Shown: positions 39,687 through 48,284 of the stretch, one piece after another | How positions within the stretch are numbered: the stretch's first letter is position 1 | Layout of the letters: every line of letters begins with the position of its first letter | From: Enterococcus dispar ATCC 51266 | GTDB lineage: Bacteria; Bacillota; Bacilli; Lactobacillales; Enterococcaceae | Direction: 5' to 3' | Assembly (NCBI RefSeq): GCF_000406945.1 | Contig: NZ_KE136354.1 | Span: forward strand, 551,707-615,706 | DNA length: 64,000 nt | The notes under the pieces: generated by a model | Told to the model about the DNA's origin: nothing | Database searches by the model: none | Seen by the model: the letters and a program-made list of their open reading frames with translations, nothing else | Made by a program: the position numbers and the translations under genes

Positions 39687-40115
39687 ATGTATCTTGTGGT
39701 GAGTCCCAATCAATTAAGCTATTTTAAACCAGAGACAACGGCGCAGCGTTTAAAAAATTTTTTACAAAAGACTCAGGATGAAAAAAGGTTTTTAACGTAT
39801 TTGTATTTTATCGAAATTTGTAGCAAATTATTTGTGAAAGTGGCACCTTTACAGCCAAAATTATACCAAGATGAGGTTATTACAATTTTTCATAAAGAGA
39901 GTTGGGAGCCTTTCTTAGGGGAATATTTAATATTTTTCCGACCATTTTTCAAAGATGAATTATGGGTGTATATGTTGCGCAAATTACGCCACTTTCAGCA
40001 TCTATTTTTACTTATGGCGTTAAAAATGAGTTTGGTACATAATTCGAAGAAATTACTTAGCGTAAATAATTCAGCTGTAAACAGAGTTTTATCCCTGCAA
40101 CTAAATTCCAGTTAA
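39687..40115 (+). CDS. Hypothetical protein, 142 residues
   Basis: I do not recognise this protein. It starts MYLVVSPNQLSYF with a clear AGAGGAGAATAAT in front, and has its own promoter-like site, so it is likely translated. Composition is rich in Leu, Phe and Lys, mostly helical, with no signal peptide or clear membrane helix; two Phe/Trp-rich segments lie around residues 75-110. It stands alone between the pilin operon and clpB. It could be a cytoplasmic regulator or a remnant; nothing decides this. Confidence 0.6.
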   Translation: MYLVVSPNQLSYFKPETTAQRLKNFLQKTQDEKRFLTYLYFIEICSKLFVKVAPLQPKLYQDEVITIFHKESWEPFLGEYLIFFRPFFKDELWVYMLRKLRHFQHLFLLMALKMSLVHNSKKLLSVNNSAVNRVLSLQLNSS

Positions 40116-40176
40116 TTAAGTTGTCTTTATTTTGCTAAAAATCCATAAAAAAGATGTGAAATTTGCGTATATTATT

Positions 40177-40193
40177 TTTGACCATTATTGACC
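40177..40193 (+). promoter_or_regulatory. CtsR operator before clpB
   Basis: TTTGACC-ATT-ATTGACC is, on the other strand, two GGTCAAA-type heptads separated by three bases, the CtsR consensus. It covers the -35 box of the clpB promoter, so bound CtsR would block RNA polymerase until heat shock. Confidence 0.9.
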
Positions 40194-40206
40194 AAAGGTG
40201 TATAAT
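40178..40206 (+). promoter_or_regulatory. Promoter of clpB
   Basis: TTGACC (40178-40183), 17-base spacer, TATAAT (40201-40206). The long leader to the ATG at 40318 is about 105 bases. Confidence 0.85.
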
Positions 40207-40317
40207 ATTTTTGTGAGTAAAAAAATTTTGCTGCGCTGTTTATGCCAAAATAGCAGGATAGTAGTATGATAGAAGTAATAAAACTCACTTCAATGTTAAC
40301 TTTAGGGGGAATGGTAA

Positions 40318-42924
40318 ATGAATATTGAAAAAATGACGACAACGCTGCAAGAAGCAATCGCCGAAGCACAACAGATTGCAGTTACGCGCCATCATCAAGA
40401 AATTGACATTGCTCATTTATGGAAAATTTTCTTACAACCCAATCATTTTGGGCGTAATTTTTACACAGACGCGGGTGTTGATGTGGCAGACTTTGAAAGA
40501 GAAGTTGATAAAGCCCTTGATGAGTATCCAAGTATAGCAGGAAGTAACGTGGCTTATGGTCAAAGCATGAGTCAAAACTTATTTAACTTGTTAAATGAAG
40601 CCGATCAATTACGGAAAAGTTTCGGTGATGAATTTTTAGCAACTGAAATAGTAATTTTGGCCTTAATGAAATTAAAAAATTACCGTTTGACGAAGTATTT
40701 GGTGCATCAAGGTGTGACTGAAAAGGAATTGCGTCAAAATATTGAATCAATGCGAGGAGGGGAAAAAGTGACCTCAAAAAATCAAGAAGAGCAATATAAA
40801 GCACTGGAAAAATACGGTGTCGATTTAGTCCAGCAAGTAAAAGCTGGCAAAATGGATCCTATTATTGGCCGTGATGAAGAGATTCGCGATGTTATCCGGA
40901 TTTTATCTCGAAAAACAAAGAATAATCCTGTTCTTATTGGTGAACCTGGTGTTGGGAAAACAGCAATTGTCGAAGGTTTGGCCCAACGTATTGTCCGCAA
41001 AGATGTACCTGAAAATCTAAAAGACAAAACGATTTTCTCTTTAGATATGGGTTCATTAATTGCGGGAGCGAAATTCCGAGGTGAATTTGAAGAGCGATTA
41101 AAAGCTGTGTTAAAAGAAGTGAAAAAAGCTGATGGTCGCATTATTTTATTTATCGATGAAATTCATAATATTGTTGGTGCTGGTAAAACAGAAGGTAGTA
41201 TGGATGCCGGCAACTTATTAAAACCAATGTTGGCACGAGGAGAATTGCATATGATTGGCGCTACTACCTTAGATGAGTACCGTCAATATATGGAAAAAGA
41301 TAAAGCATTAGAACGTCGTTTCCAAAAAGTATTGGTAGCAGAACCTACAGTCGAAGATACAATTTCCATTTTACGTGGTCTAAAAGAACGTTTTGAGATT
41401 CATCATAGTGTCAATATCCATGATAATGCACTAGTGGCGGCAGCAACTCTATCTGATCGCTATATTACGGATCGTTTTTTACCAGATAAAGCAATTGACT
41501 TGGTAGATGAAGCGAGTGCCACGATTCGAGTGGAAATGAATTCAATGCCAACTGAATTGGATCAAGTGACGAGACGTTTGATGCAATTGGAAATTGAAGA
41601 AGCCGCTTTGAAAAAAGAAAGCGATGATGCTTCTAAGAAACGACTCGAAATATTGCAAGCAGAATTGGCAGAATTACGTGAAGAAGCCAATGCAATGAAG
41701 ATGCAGTGGGAAACAGAAAAAGAAGAAGTAAATAAAATTACGACGAAACGTTCTGAAATTGACAAAGCTAAACATGAACTAGAAGATGCTGAGAATAATT
41801 ATGATTTGGAACGGGCAGCTGTTTTACGTCATGGAACAATTCCACAACTGGAAAAAGAATTGGCGACCTTAGAAGCAAATGTGGGGGATGATCACGTACG
41901 TTTAGTCCAAGAATCCGTCACAGAAGAAGAAATTGCGACCGTTGTTGGACGGATGACGGGGATTCCTGTAACCAAGTTAGTGGAAGGGGAACGGGAAAAA
42001 TTAATGAAGTTAAATGAAACACTTCATAATCGTGTCATCGGACAAGATGAAGCTGTAAATGCGGTCAGTGATGCGGTGATTCGCTCACGAGCTGGTTTGC
42101 AAGATCCCAACCGCCCATTAGGTTCTTTCTTATTCTTAGGGCCAACCGGAGTAGGGAAAACAGAATTAGCTAAAGCCTTAGCGGAAAATCTATTTGACTC
42201 AGAAGACCACATGGTACGAATCGATATGAGTGAATATATGGAAAAACATTCCGTTTCTCGTTTAGTAGGAGCACCTCCAGGTTATGTGGGTTATGAAGAA
42301 GGGGGTCAATTAACTGAAGCAGTACGTCGTAATCCATATACCATTGTTCTGTTAGATGAAATTGAAAAAGCCCATCCGGATGTCTTTAATATTTTACTGC
42401 AAGTGTTAGATGATGGTCGTTTAACTGATTCAAAAGGACGGGTAGTAGATTTTAAGAATACTGTTATGATCATGACCAGTAATATTGGTTCTCAACTTCT
42501 TTTAGAGGGTGTAACAGGTGATGGCACGATTCCAGAAGAAGTCAAAGATCAAGTGATGAATTTATTGCGGGGACACTTCAAACCAGAGTTTTTAAATCGT
42601 ATCGATGATACTATTTTATTCACACCATTAAGCTTGGAAGATGTAACTGGCATCGTGGATAAAATCATTGTACAATTATCAAAACGTTTGGCTGATCAAG
42701 AAATTGTCTTAGATATTACCGCTGATGCTAAAGCTTGGGTGGCAGAAAATGCCTATGAACCCGCTTATGGTGCGCGACCATTGCGTCGTTTTATCACACG
42801 GGAAGTAGAAACACCCCTGGCAAAAGAAATTGTTTCAGGACGTGTCTTACCTAAGACGAAAGTTACAATTAGTCTTTTAAACGACCAATTGGTTTTTCAA
42901 AATGAAGCCATAACTGAAAATTAA
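40318..42924 (+). CDS. clpB: ATP-dependent chaperone ClpB
   Basis: ClpB is the Hsp100 disaggregase that works with DnaK to resolubilise proteins after heat stress. The 868 residues show an N-terminal Clp domain (1 to about 145), first AAA+ with Walker [10 protein letters not shown] and Walker [10 protein letters not shown], the long M-domain coiled coil (about 400-520) that separates ClpB from ClpC/ClpE, and second AAA+ with GPTGVGKTE and [10 protein letters not shown], then the C-terminal D2-small domain. RBS TTAGGGGGAATGGTAA. The CtsR box over its promoter fits heat-shock control. Confidence 0.97.
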   Translation: MNIEKMTTTLQEAIAEAQQIAVTRHHQEIDIAHLWKIFLQPNHFGRNFYTDAGVDVADFEREVDKALDEYPSIAGSNVAYGQSMSQNLFNLLNEADQLRKSFGDEFLATEIVILALMKLKNYRLTKYLVHQGVTEKELRQNIESMRGGEKVTSKNQEEQYKALEKYGVDLVQQVKAGKMDPIIGRDEEIRDVIRILSRKTKNNPVLIGEPGVGKTAIVEGLAQRIVRKDVPENLKDKTIFSLDMGSLIAGAKFRGEFEERLKAVLKEVKKADGRIILFIDEIHNIVGAGKTEGSMDAGNLLKPMLARGELHMIGATTLDEYRQYMEKDKALERRFQKVLVAEPTVEDTISILRGLKERFEIHHSVNIHDNALVAAATLSDRYITDRFLPDKAIDLVDEASATIRVEMNSMPTELDQVTRRLMQLEIEEAALKKESDDASKKRLEILQAELAELREEANAMKMQWETEKEEVNKITTKRSEIDKAKHELEDAENNYDLERAAVLRHGTIPQLEKELATLEANVGDDHVRLVQESVTEEEIATVVGRMTGIPVTKLVEGEREKLMKLNETLHNRVIGQDEAVNAVSDAVIRSRAGLQDPNRPLGSFLFLGPTGVGKTELAKALAENLFDSEDHMVRIDMSEYMEKHSVSRLVGAPPGYVGYEEGGQLTEAVRRNPYTIVLLDEIEKAHPDVFNILLQVLDDGRLTDSKGRVVDFKNTVMIMTSNIGSQLLLEGVTGDGTIPEEVKDQVMNLLRGHFKPEFLNRIDDTILFTPLSLEDVTGIVDKIIVQLSKRLADQEIVLDITADAKAWVAENAYEPAYGARPLRRFITREVETPLAKEIVSGRVLPKTKVTISLLNDQLVFQNEAITEN

Positions 42925-42927
42925 TTT

Positions 42928-42961
42928 AAAGGAATCAGTTCCCTGAACTGATTCCTTTTTA
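42928..42961 (+). terminator. Terminator after clpB
   Basis: AAAGGAATCAGTT pairs with AACTGATTCCTTT around a five-base loop, then T-run. Confidence 0.94.
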
Positions 42962-43092
42962 TAGGTAAAGATACTTTATAATTTTTCTCTAATGCCAAAG
43001 AGTTGAATGCATTTATTTCACTTTTCTTGATGTTTAGCAACAGCAACGAACTCTCTATGATAATAAGCTAAAATTTCAAGAAATTTGAAGAG
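42956..43092 (+). repeat. Intergenic repeat copy 3
   Basis: Contains both shared blocks: TTTTTATAGGTAAAG (42956-42970) and the 32-base block at 43061-43092. It fills a large part of the 333-base gap between clpB and the GyrI-like gene. Confidence 0.6.
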
Positions 43093-43220
43093 TAAGGTAT
43101 TAAAAATTTGCTCATTGCGGGGGCATTAAATCTCTTTATTTCGCCTTATTACTAGAGAACTGCGGGATTCCGGCTAGCTTTTGTGGTGACAAAATATTAG
43201 GTTAACAAAACGAACTCGAC

Positions 43221-43226
43221 TATAAT
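43221..43226 (+). promoter_or_regulatory. Putative -10 of the GyrI-like gene
   Basis: TATAAT 31 bases before the ATG; -35 not clear. Confidence 0.4.
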
Positions 43227-43257
43227 TAAAAGAAAGAAAATAAAGGAGCGGGTCAAA

Positions 43258-43713
43258 ATGGAAATAAAAACACAAACAATACCCGAGATGCTGGTATTAG
43301 AAAAAGAAGAGGAAATAGCGGCAGATGATTTTGGTGCGGCTTTAGGAAAAGCTTATGAGGAAATGGCTACTGCACTGATTGCTGCTGATGTAGGAATTAA
43401 AGGGGAACCATTTGTCCATTATTTAGAAGTGAGTGATGAAGGAGAAATTCATACCAATCCTTTAAAAGTTGGTTTTTGCTTACCAATTGCAAAAGACTTT
43501 TTAGCGCCTGAATCATTAAAAATTCGTCTTCGTCCTACTTTTAAAGCTGCAGTAGCGACATTTATCGAAGATGATAATGATAGTGAACTTATCTATCGCT
43601 TACTTTTGGAAGAAATTCAAAAAGAACAAGGAACATTTCAGCAGGAAAGTTATGAGTATTATGAAGAAGTTGAGGGAAAGGCAGAGACTATTATTCAATT
43701 GCCATATCAATAG
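43258..43713 (+). CDS. GyrI-like/effector-binding domain protein
   Basis: A 151-residue stand-alone effector-binding domain of the GyrI/AraC-effector/SOUL type. It shows the repeat of two betaalphabetabeta halves, for example KTQTIPEMLVLEKEEEI at the start and GEPFVHYLEV, then GFCLPIAKD. Such domains bind hydrophobic drugs or act as small-molecule hydrolases. No DNA-binding part is fused to it. RBS AAAGGAG 9 bases before the ATG. It ends before a bidirectional terminator shared with the convergent acetyltransferase gene. Confidence 0.75.
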   Translation: MEIKTQTIPEMLVLEKEEEIAADDFGAALGKAYEEMATALIAADVGIKGEPFVHYLEVSDEGEIHTNPLKVGFCLPIAKDFLAPESLKIRLRPTFKAAVATFIEDDNDSELIYRLLLEEIQKEQGTFQQESYEYYEEVEGKAETIIQLPYQ

Positions 43714-43764
43714 GCGTCCAATGAGATTTGAGTAGCTAGTGAAAAATTAAAATATTTGGCGTCA

Positions 43765-43817
43765 AAAAAAGCGCTGAGTTAACTCGCTAGATAAGGAGTT
43801 ACTCAGCGCTTTTTTTA
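43765..43817. terminator. Bidirectional terminator between convergent genes
   Basis: AAAAAAAGCGCTGAGT pairs with ACTCAGCGCTTTTTTT; an inner AACTC/GAGTT extends the stem. Serves the GyrI-like gene (+) and the Eis-like gene (-), whose stop lies inside it. Confidence 0.92.
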
Positions 43818-45035
43818 GAAATAGTCACTAAAGTAGGCTTCCATATCTGGAATAATTTGTTCCAAAATATGGATAGTTTTTCTATCAGTTACATGCAAGC
43901 GTTCAATGCGATAAAGGTAAGATGCCCGTCGATAATTCATTAAAAGACAGCTTAAAGTTTGAATATCAATTTTAACAGCAGGACCTAATGTAGTTCCTTT
44001 TTCAATCGTAATTTTTTCATCGTCGCCAATAATGGAAAAAGTAGTATTATTCCAATCGGCCAGTGAATCACGGACAACAAAATGAAAAGCACCTTTAAAA
44101 GACTCAAAAGGGAATTTTTTTAGAAATTGTTCGACATCGACAATTCTTGCCATATAGTAAGGTTCAATTGTTTCTCTAATTTGACTATCTTCTAATAGAA
44201 ATGCCAACGGCTCGTTTTTATAGATATTTCCTTTCACCCAGTAGACCATTGAAAAATGAGCAGAAATGAAATTCCATAAACCATTGCGTGCTTCCTGATT
44301 CAAATAAAACATTTCTTTAACATGAAAAACTTCTTCAGCTACCCAATAGAATAAAACGCCAGTAGGATTGCCCTTACTATCATAATAAATCGCGGCAGTC
44401 CGCTCTTCTTCATTTTCATAACGCCAGTATTCTTCCCAATGAAAATAACTTCGTTTTAAGGCACCATGATTTTGAGTAGCAAAAGTATCGTACACTGTAA
44501 AAACATCTGGATGGTCGACATTTTGGCGTTCCACCATACCCGGCACATCAACTTGTTTTGGCAGTTGTGTATCACGGATTTTAAAGGTTAATTTATCCGA
44601 CATGATTTCCCAACCTTTACGCCGATAGTAAGGAATATTATAGGGATACAGGTACGAAATCCACTGTTGATCAGCACGCATGGTTTCTAACGCTTTTTTT
44701 ACCAAATCTTGCATTAACCCATGACCTGCATATTCAGGGTAAGTACCAACACCTGTAATGCCCCCCATTTTATATTCCGCACCATGAATATTGACCTCGC
44801 AAGGGTAAATAGCAATTTGCGAAATTAACTGATCTTTGTGAAACCAACCAAATACTTTTGATAACTCCAAAATTGGTTTTTTTGATTTAATCATCTCTTT
44901 TTTACTATCAAAGCCACTTTCTTCAATATCAGATTCGGTGATTTGAAAAACATAACTTAATAGTTCGTTAAATTGATCGACATCTTTTTCTTCCACTGGT
45001 AGAATTTGTAATTCGTCGCGAAAGTGTTCTTCCAT
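43815..45035 (-). CDS. Eis-like GNAT acetyltransferase with SCP2-type C-terminus
   Basis: A 406-residue protein of the Eis family: an N-terminal GNAT domain with acetyl-CoA motif GVGTYPEYAGHGLMQDLV, a second GNAT-like domain, and a C-terminal sterol-carrier-like domain (LADWNNTTFSI; VKIDIQTLSCLLMNYRRA). Eis proteins acetylate amines of aminoglycosides or peptides in mycobacteria; the enterococcal relatives have no proven substrate. ATG at 45035 follows TTGGAGTTGAAATT; the frame extends 51 bases further without a ribosome binding site. Convergent with the GyrI-like gene and divergent from lepA. Confidence 0.88.
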   Translation of the reverse strand: MEEHFRDELQILPVEEKDVDQFNELLSYVFQITESDIEESGFDSKKEMIKSKKPILELSKVFGWFHKDQLISQIAIYPCEVNIHGAEYKMGGITGVGTYPEYAGHGLMQDLVKKALETMRADQQWISYLYPYNIPYYRRKGWEIMSDKLTFKIRDTQLPKQVDVPGMVERQNVDHPDVFTVYDTFATQNHGALKRSYFHWEEYWRYENEEERTAAIYYDSKGNPTGVLFYWVAEEVFHVKEMFYLNQEARNGLWNFISAHFSMVYWVKGNIYKNEPLAFLLEDSQIRETIEPYYMARIVDVEQFLKKFPFESFKGAFHFVVRDSLADWNNTTFSIIGDDEKITIEKGTTLGPAVKIDIQTLSCLLMNYRRASYLYRIERLHVTDRKTIHILEQIIPDMEAYFSDYF

Positions 45036-45116
45036 AATTTCAACTCCAATTTTTGTTCTTAATTTTAGTATAACAAAGATTGCCAAATTTGTTGTTTACA
45101 AGCTAGGGAAAACTCT

Positions 45117-45144
45117 TTAAATATCTAAGTTTCGTTGGTATAAT
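45117..45144 (+). promoter_or_regulatory. Promoter of lepA
   Basis: TTTAAA, 16-base spacer, TATAAT preceded by TGG. Confidence 0.6.
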
Positions 45145-45207
45145 GAAAAGGCTGAAGTTAGCAGACCGCAGGGATTTTGTCGCGGTAATAAAGAAATGAG
45201 GGTATAT

Positions 45208-47043
45208 ATGAATCTAGCAGATATGAAAAAAAGACAGGAAATGATTCGGAACTTCTCCATCATTGCCCATATTGACCACGGAAAATCTACCTTGGCAGAC
45301 CGTATCTTAGAGCAAACACACACGGTGACGAGTCGAGAAATGCAAGATCAATTGCTAGACTCAATGGATTTGGAACGGGAACGCGGCATTACCATTAAAT
45401 TAAATGCTGTTGAATTAAACTACACCGCTAAAGATGGTCAAACATACATTTTTCATTTAATTGATACGCCAGGACACGTCGATTTCACGTATGAAGTTTC
45501 CCGTAGTTTGGCTGCTTGCGAAGGGGCTGTATTAGTAGTTGATGCAGCACAAGGAATTGAAGCACAAACCTTAGCCAATGTCTATTTGGCACTAGATAAT
45601 GATTTAGAAATTTTACCGGTTATCAATAAAATCGATTTACCAGCAGCTGACCCTGAACGGGTACGTCAAGAAATTGAAGATGTGATTGGAATTGATGCCA
45701 GTGAGGCAGTATTAGCTTCTGCTAAAGCAGGGATTGGGATTGAAGAAATCTTAGAACAAGTTGTGGAATACGTTCCAGCTCCAAGTGGCGATTTAGATGC
45801 GCCTTTAAAAGCGTTAATCTTTGACTCTGTCTATGACTCTTATCGCGGCGTTGTTTTAAATGTGCGCGTAATGGATGGGGTAGTGAAACCTGGCGATAAG
45901 ATCCAATTAATGAGTAATGGTAAAACTTTTGACGTAACTGAAGTGGGTGTCTTTTCACCCAAGGCAATCGCCCGTGATTATTTAATGGTAGGTGACGTTG
46001 GGTATATTACCGCTGCAATTAAAACAGTTCAAGATACACAAGTAGGGGATACCGTTACACTGGCCAATAATCCAGCATTAGAAGCATTGGATGGTTACCG
46101 AAAAATGAATCCAATGGTGTTTTGTGGGTTGTACCCAATTGATACTTCTCGTTATAACGATTTACGTGAAGCGTTGGAAAAATTACAATTAAATGACGCT
46201 GCTTTACAATTTGAACCAGAAACTTCACAAGCATTAGGTTTTGGATTTCGTTGTGGTTTCTTAGGTTTACTTCATATGGATGTTATTCAAGAGCGTTTGG
46301 AAAGAGAATTCAATTTAGAATTAATCACCACGGCGCCTTCGGTTATTTATCATGTTAACAAAACTGATGGCAGCCAAGTTATTGTGGACAATCCCGCTGA
46401 TTTTCCTGATCCTGTCGCCATTCAAAATGTAGAAGAACCTTATGTGAAAGCACAAATTATGGTGCCAAACGACTATGTTGGTGCTGTGATGGAATTGTCT
46501 CAGCGTAAACGTGGAGACTTTGTCACGATGGATTACTTAGATGATTATCGTGTGAATGTTGTTTATGAAATTCCGTTGTCTGAGATTGTCTTTGACTTTT
46601 TTGACAAATTGAAATCAAGCACCAAAGGCTACGCTTCTTTAGACTATGAAATGTCTGGGTACCGCACCAGTAAGCTTGTGAAGATGGATATTTTATTAAA
46701 TGGTGAAAAAGTCGATGCTCTAAGCTTTATCGTGCACCGCGATTTTGCTTTTGAACGCGGAAAAGCAATTGTTGAAAAGTTGAAAAAATTAATTCCCCGT
46801 CAACAGTTTGAAGTTCCCGTCCAAGCGGCGATTGGGCAAAAAATTGTTGCCCGTTCTGATATTAAAGCACTGCGTAAAAATGTTTTGGCCAAGTGTTATG
46901 GCGGGGACGTTTCCCGTAAACGTAAACTGTTGGAAAAACAAAAAGAAGGTAAAAAACGCATGAAACAAATTGGTTCAGTCGAAGTCCCACAGGAAGCCTT
47001 CATGGCCGTTCTGAAAATGGATGACCAGGATAACGCGAAATAG
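45208..47043 (+). CDS. lepA: Elongation factor 4 (LepA)
   Basis: EF4 is a ribosome-binding GTPase that affects translation fidelity or initiation under stress. The 611 residues contain [17 protein letters not shown] and [10 protein letters not shown] in the G domain, then domains II, III, V and the LepA-specific C-terminal domain ending in [18 protein letters not shown]. The ATG at 45208 lies 5 bases after GAGGG and gives [10 protein letters not shown], as in enterococcal LepA; an ATG 12 bases earlier is less well placed. It is the last core gene before the conjugative element. Confidence 0.97.
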   Translation: MNLADMKKRQEMIRNFSIIAHIDHGKSTLADRILEQTHTVTSREMQDQLLDSMDLERERGITIKLNAVELNYTAKDGQTYIFHLIDTPGHVDFTYEVSRSLAACEGAVLVVDAAQGIEAQTLANVYLALDNDLEILPVINKIDLPAADPERVRQEIEDVIGIDASEAVLASAKAGIGIEEILEQVVEYVPAPSGDLDAPLKALIFDSVYDSYRGVVLNVRVMDGVVKPGDKIQLMSNGKTFDVTEVGVFSPKAIARDYLMVGDVGYITAAIKTVQDTQVGDTVTLANNPALEALDGYRKMNPMVFCGLYPIDTSRYNDLREALEKLQLNDAALQFEPETSQALGFGFRCGFLGLLHMDVIQERLEREFNLELITTAPSVIYHVNKTDGSQVIVDNPADFPDPVAIQNVEEPYVKAQIMVPNDYVGAVMELSQRKRGDFVTMDYLDDYRVNVVYEIPLSEIVFDFFDKLKSSTKGYASLDYEMSGYRTSKLVKMDILLNGEKVDALSFIVHRDFAFERGKAIVEKLKKLIPRQQFEVPVQAAIGQKIVARSDIKALRKNVLAKCYGGDVSRKRKLLEKQKEGKKRMKQIGSVEVPQEAFMAVLKMDDQDNAK

Positions 47044-47180
47044 CTTGTTTCCAACGGAAAATCCTATTAAATCAATCTTTTCGAGTAGCGCAAAATTCGT
47101 GATTTACCCGTTTAAAAAAGTTTAAACTGTCATACGGTTGTCACGGTAGTATTGAAATTAACAAAAATGGAATATTTTCC
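47044..47180. other. Left boundary region of the element
   Basis: Non-coding, AT-rich. Contains two close copies of TGTCA followed by ACGG or CGG around 47130-47147, a possible arm-type integrase or excisionase site. The attachment core was not identified. Confidence 0.35.
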
Positions 47181-47209
47181 TTGAAGGTTTTTAACCGTCA
47201 GCGTATGAT
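47181..47209 (+). promoter_or_regulatory. Promoter of the XRE-repeat regulator
   Basis: TTGAAG, 17-base spacer, TATGAT; predicted start near 47216. Confidence 0.65.
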
Positions 47210-47210
47210 G

Positions 47211-47237
47211 AAAGCATCTCATAGGAGGTGCTTTTTT
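47211..47237 (+). promoter_or_regulatory. Hairpin covering the regulator's ribosome binding site
   Basis: AAAGCATCTC (47211-47220) pairs with GAGGTGCTTT (47225-47234) over a four-base loop, with one G-T pair, followed by more T. The right arm contains GAGGTG of the ribosome binding site AGGAGGTG (47223-47230), 8 bases before the ATG. It can act as terminator, as a block to translation, or as an operator. Confidence 0.7.
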
Positions 47238-47238
47238 C

Positions 47239-48153
47239 ATGTCTGAAAATATAAGTGGAGAATTTCTTAAATCTTTAAGGAAAGAGAAAAAAATGTCTCA
47301 AAAGAATCTAGCCGACTTAGCGGGGATTTCGCAAAGTGCTTTAGTCAAGTATGAAAAAGGAACAAGGAAAATTCCAAAAGATGTAGATGATACACTAAGT
47401 AAAATTCTGAATGTAGAAACTCTATTAAAAGATGAGAAGAATAGAGTTGGGCTTCTTATTGATCAACTAATTGCATACAGAGACATGAACAAGTTACTCA
47501 ATAAAGAGTTGGCTACTAAAGTAGGGACTAGTGAAGTATCACTTAGTTATGTTTTAAACGGAAAGAGAAAACCATCGAAGGAAATGCAACAAAAAATTGC
47601 TGTATTCCTCTCTAACGATGGTAAAGAAATTTTGATGGATATAAAACAAGATGACGGTTCGTTTAAATTACCCATCGTCGATAAAATAGCGATGGGAAAA
47701 CGAATCCAAGAGATTCGGAAAAATCGAGGTGAGACACTGGAAAAATTTGGTAAGAACTTTACTCGACTAGCAGGTAAGAATGTTGTGAATAGATGGGAAA
47801 AGGGTGCGAACATTCCTGATATTGAAAGATTAATGAATGTTGCCTATCTTGGGAAAGTGACTGTCCCTTATATTTTGTATGGGGAGACTTTTAGCAAGAT
47901 GTTGAAAAGGGGAAATAGGATTAACCAATTTGAAAAATTGGATCCTTTCCGAATGGGACTAAGATTTAGGAAGATTCGAAGGGATTATCGTTTAGAAAGA
48001 GAAGACTTTGGAAAGTTTTTTTCACCGCCTATTACAAAATGGTCGATGGATAAATACGAGAACGGTAAAGATATCCCAAATACAGATCGCATCATTCAAT
48101 ATGCCTATATCGGAAAAGTCTCCTTGGATTTTTTGATATATGGTGTTAATTAG
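47239..48153 (+). CDS. Regulator with four XRE-like helix-turn-helix repeats
   Basis: A 304-residue protein built of four consecutive HTH_XRE-like units: about residues 6-58 (MSQKNLADLAGISQSALVKYE, the most canonical), 74-125 (NKELATKVGTSEVSLSYVL), 153-215 (RIQEIRKNRGETLEKFGKNF) and 236-304 (GLRFRKIRRDYRLEREDFGKFF). Units three and four end alike (YLGKVTVPYILYGE and YIGKVSLDFLIYGV), showing internal duplication. It is likely a DNA-binding regulator of the element or of the cargo next to it. Its last 35 codons recur at 51570. It has its own promoter and a hairpin over the ribosome binding site. Target unknown. Confidence 0.82.
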   Translation: MSENISGEFLKSLRKEKKMSQKNLADLAGISQSALVKYEKGTRKIPKDVDDTLSKILNVETLLKDEKNRVGLLIDQLIAYRDMNKLLNKELATKVGTSEVSLSYVLNGKRKPSKEMQQKIAVFLSNDGKEILMDIKQDDGSFKLPIVDKIAMGKRIQEIRKNRGETLEKFGKNFTRLAGKNVVNRWEKGANIPDIERLMNVAYLGKVTVPYILYGETFSKMLKRGNRINQFEKLDPFRMGLRFRKIRRDYRLEREDFGKFFSPPITKWSMDKYENGKDIPNTDRIIQYAYIGKVSLDFLIYGVN

Positions 48154-48181
48154 TTTTTAAAAAGAATAGATTACTTGAATT

Positions 48182-48203
48182 TGAGATATTAAAAAAATAT
48201 CTT
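48182..48203 (+). terminator. Hairpin after the regulator gene
   Basis: AGATATT pairs with AATATCT; no T-run follows, so termination is uncertain. The matching place in the second copy (51706) is a complete terminator. Confidence 0.4.
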
Positions 48204-48243
48204 AATACAATTTTGAGGAGAATCATCGTTTGTTATGAATTGG

Positions 48244-48252
48244 TGGTAAAAT
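48244..48252 (+). promoter_or_regulatory. Putative promoter of the SIR2-HerA pair
   Basis: TGGTAAAAT extended -10, 32 bases before the SIR2 ATG; -35 unclear. Confidence 0.4.
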
Positions 48253-48284
48253 AATAGTGAATTCCAATTTTGGAGGAAACTATT

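Noticed and set aside
47044-47180. Exact left attachment site of the element
   Set aside because: Without the right end no direct repeat can be compared; no core sequence could be named.
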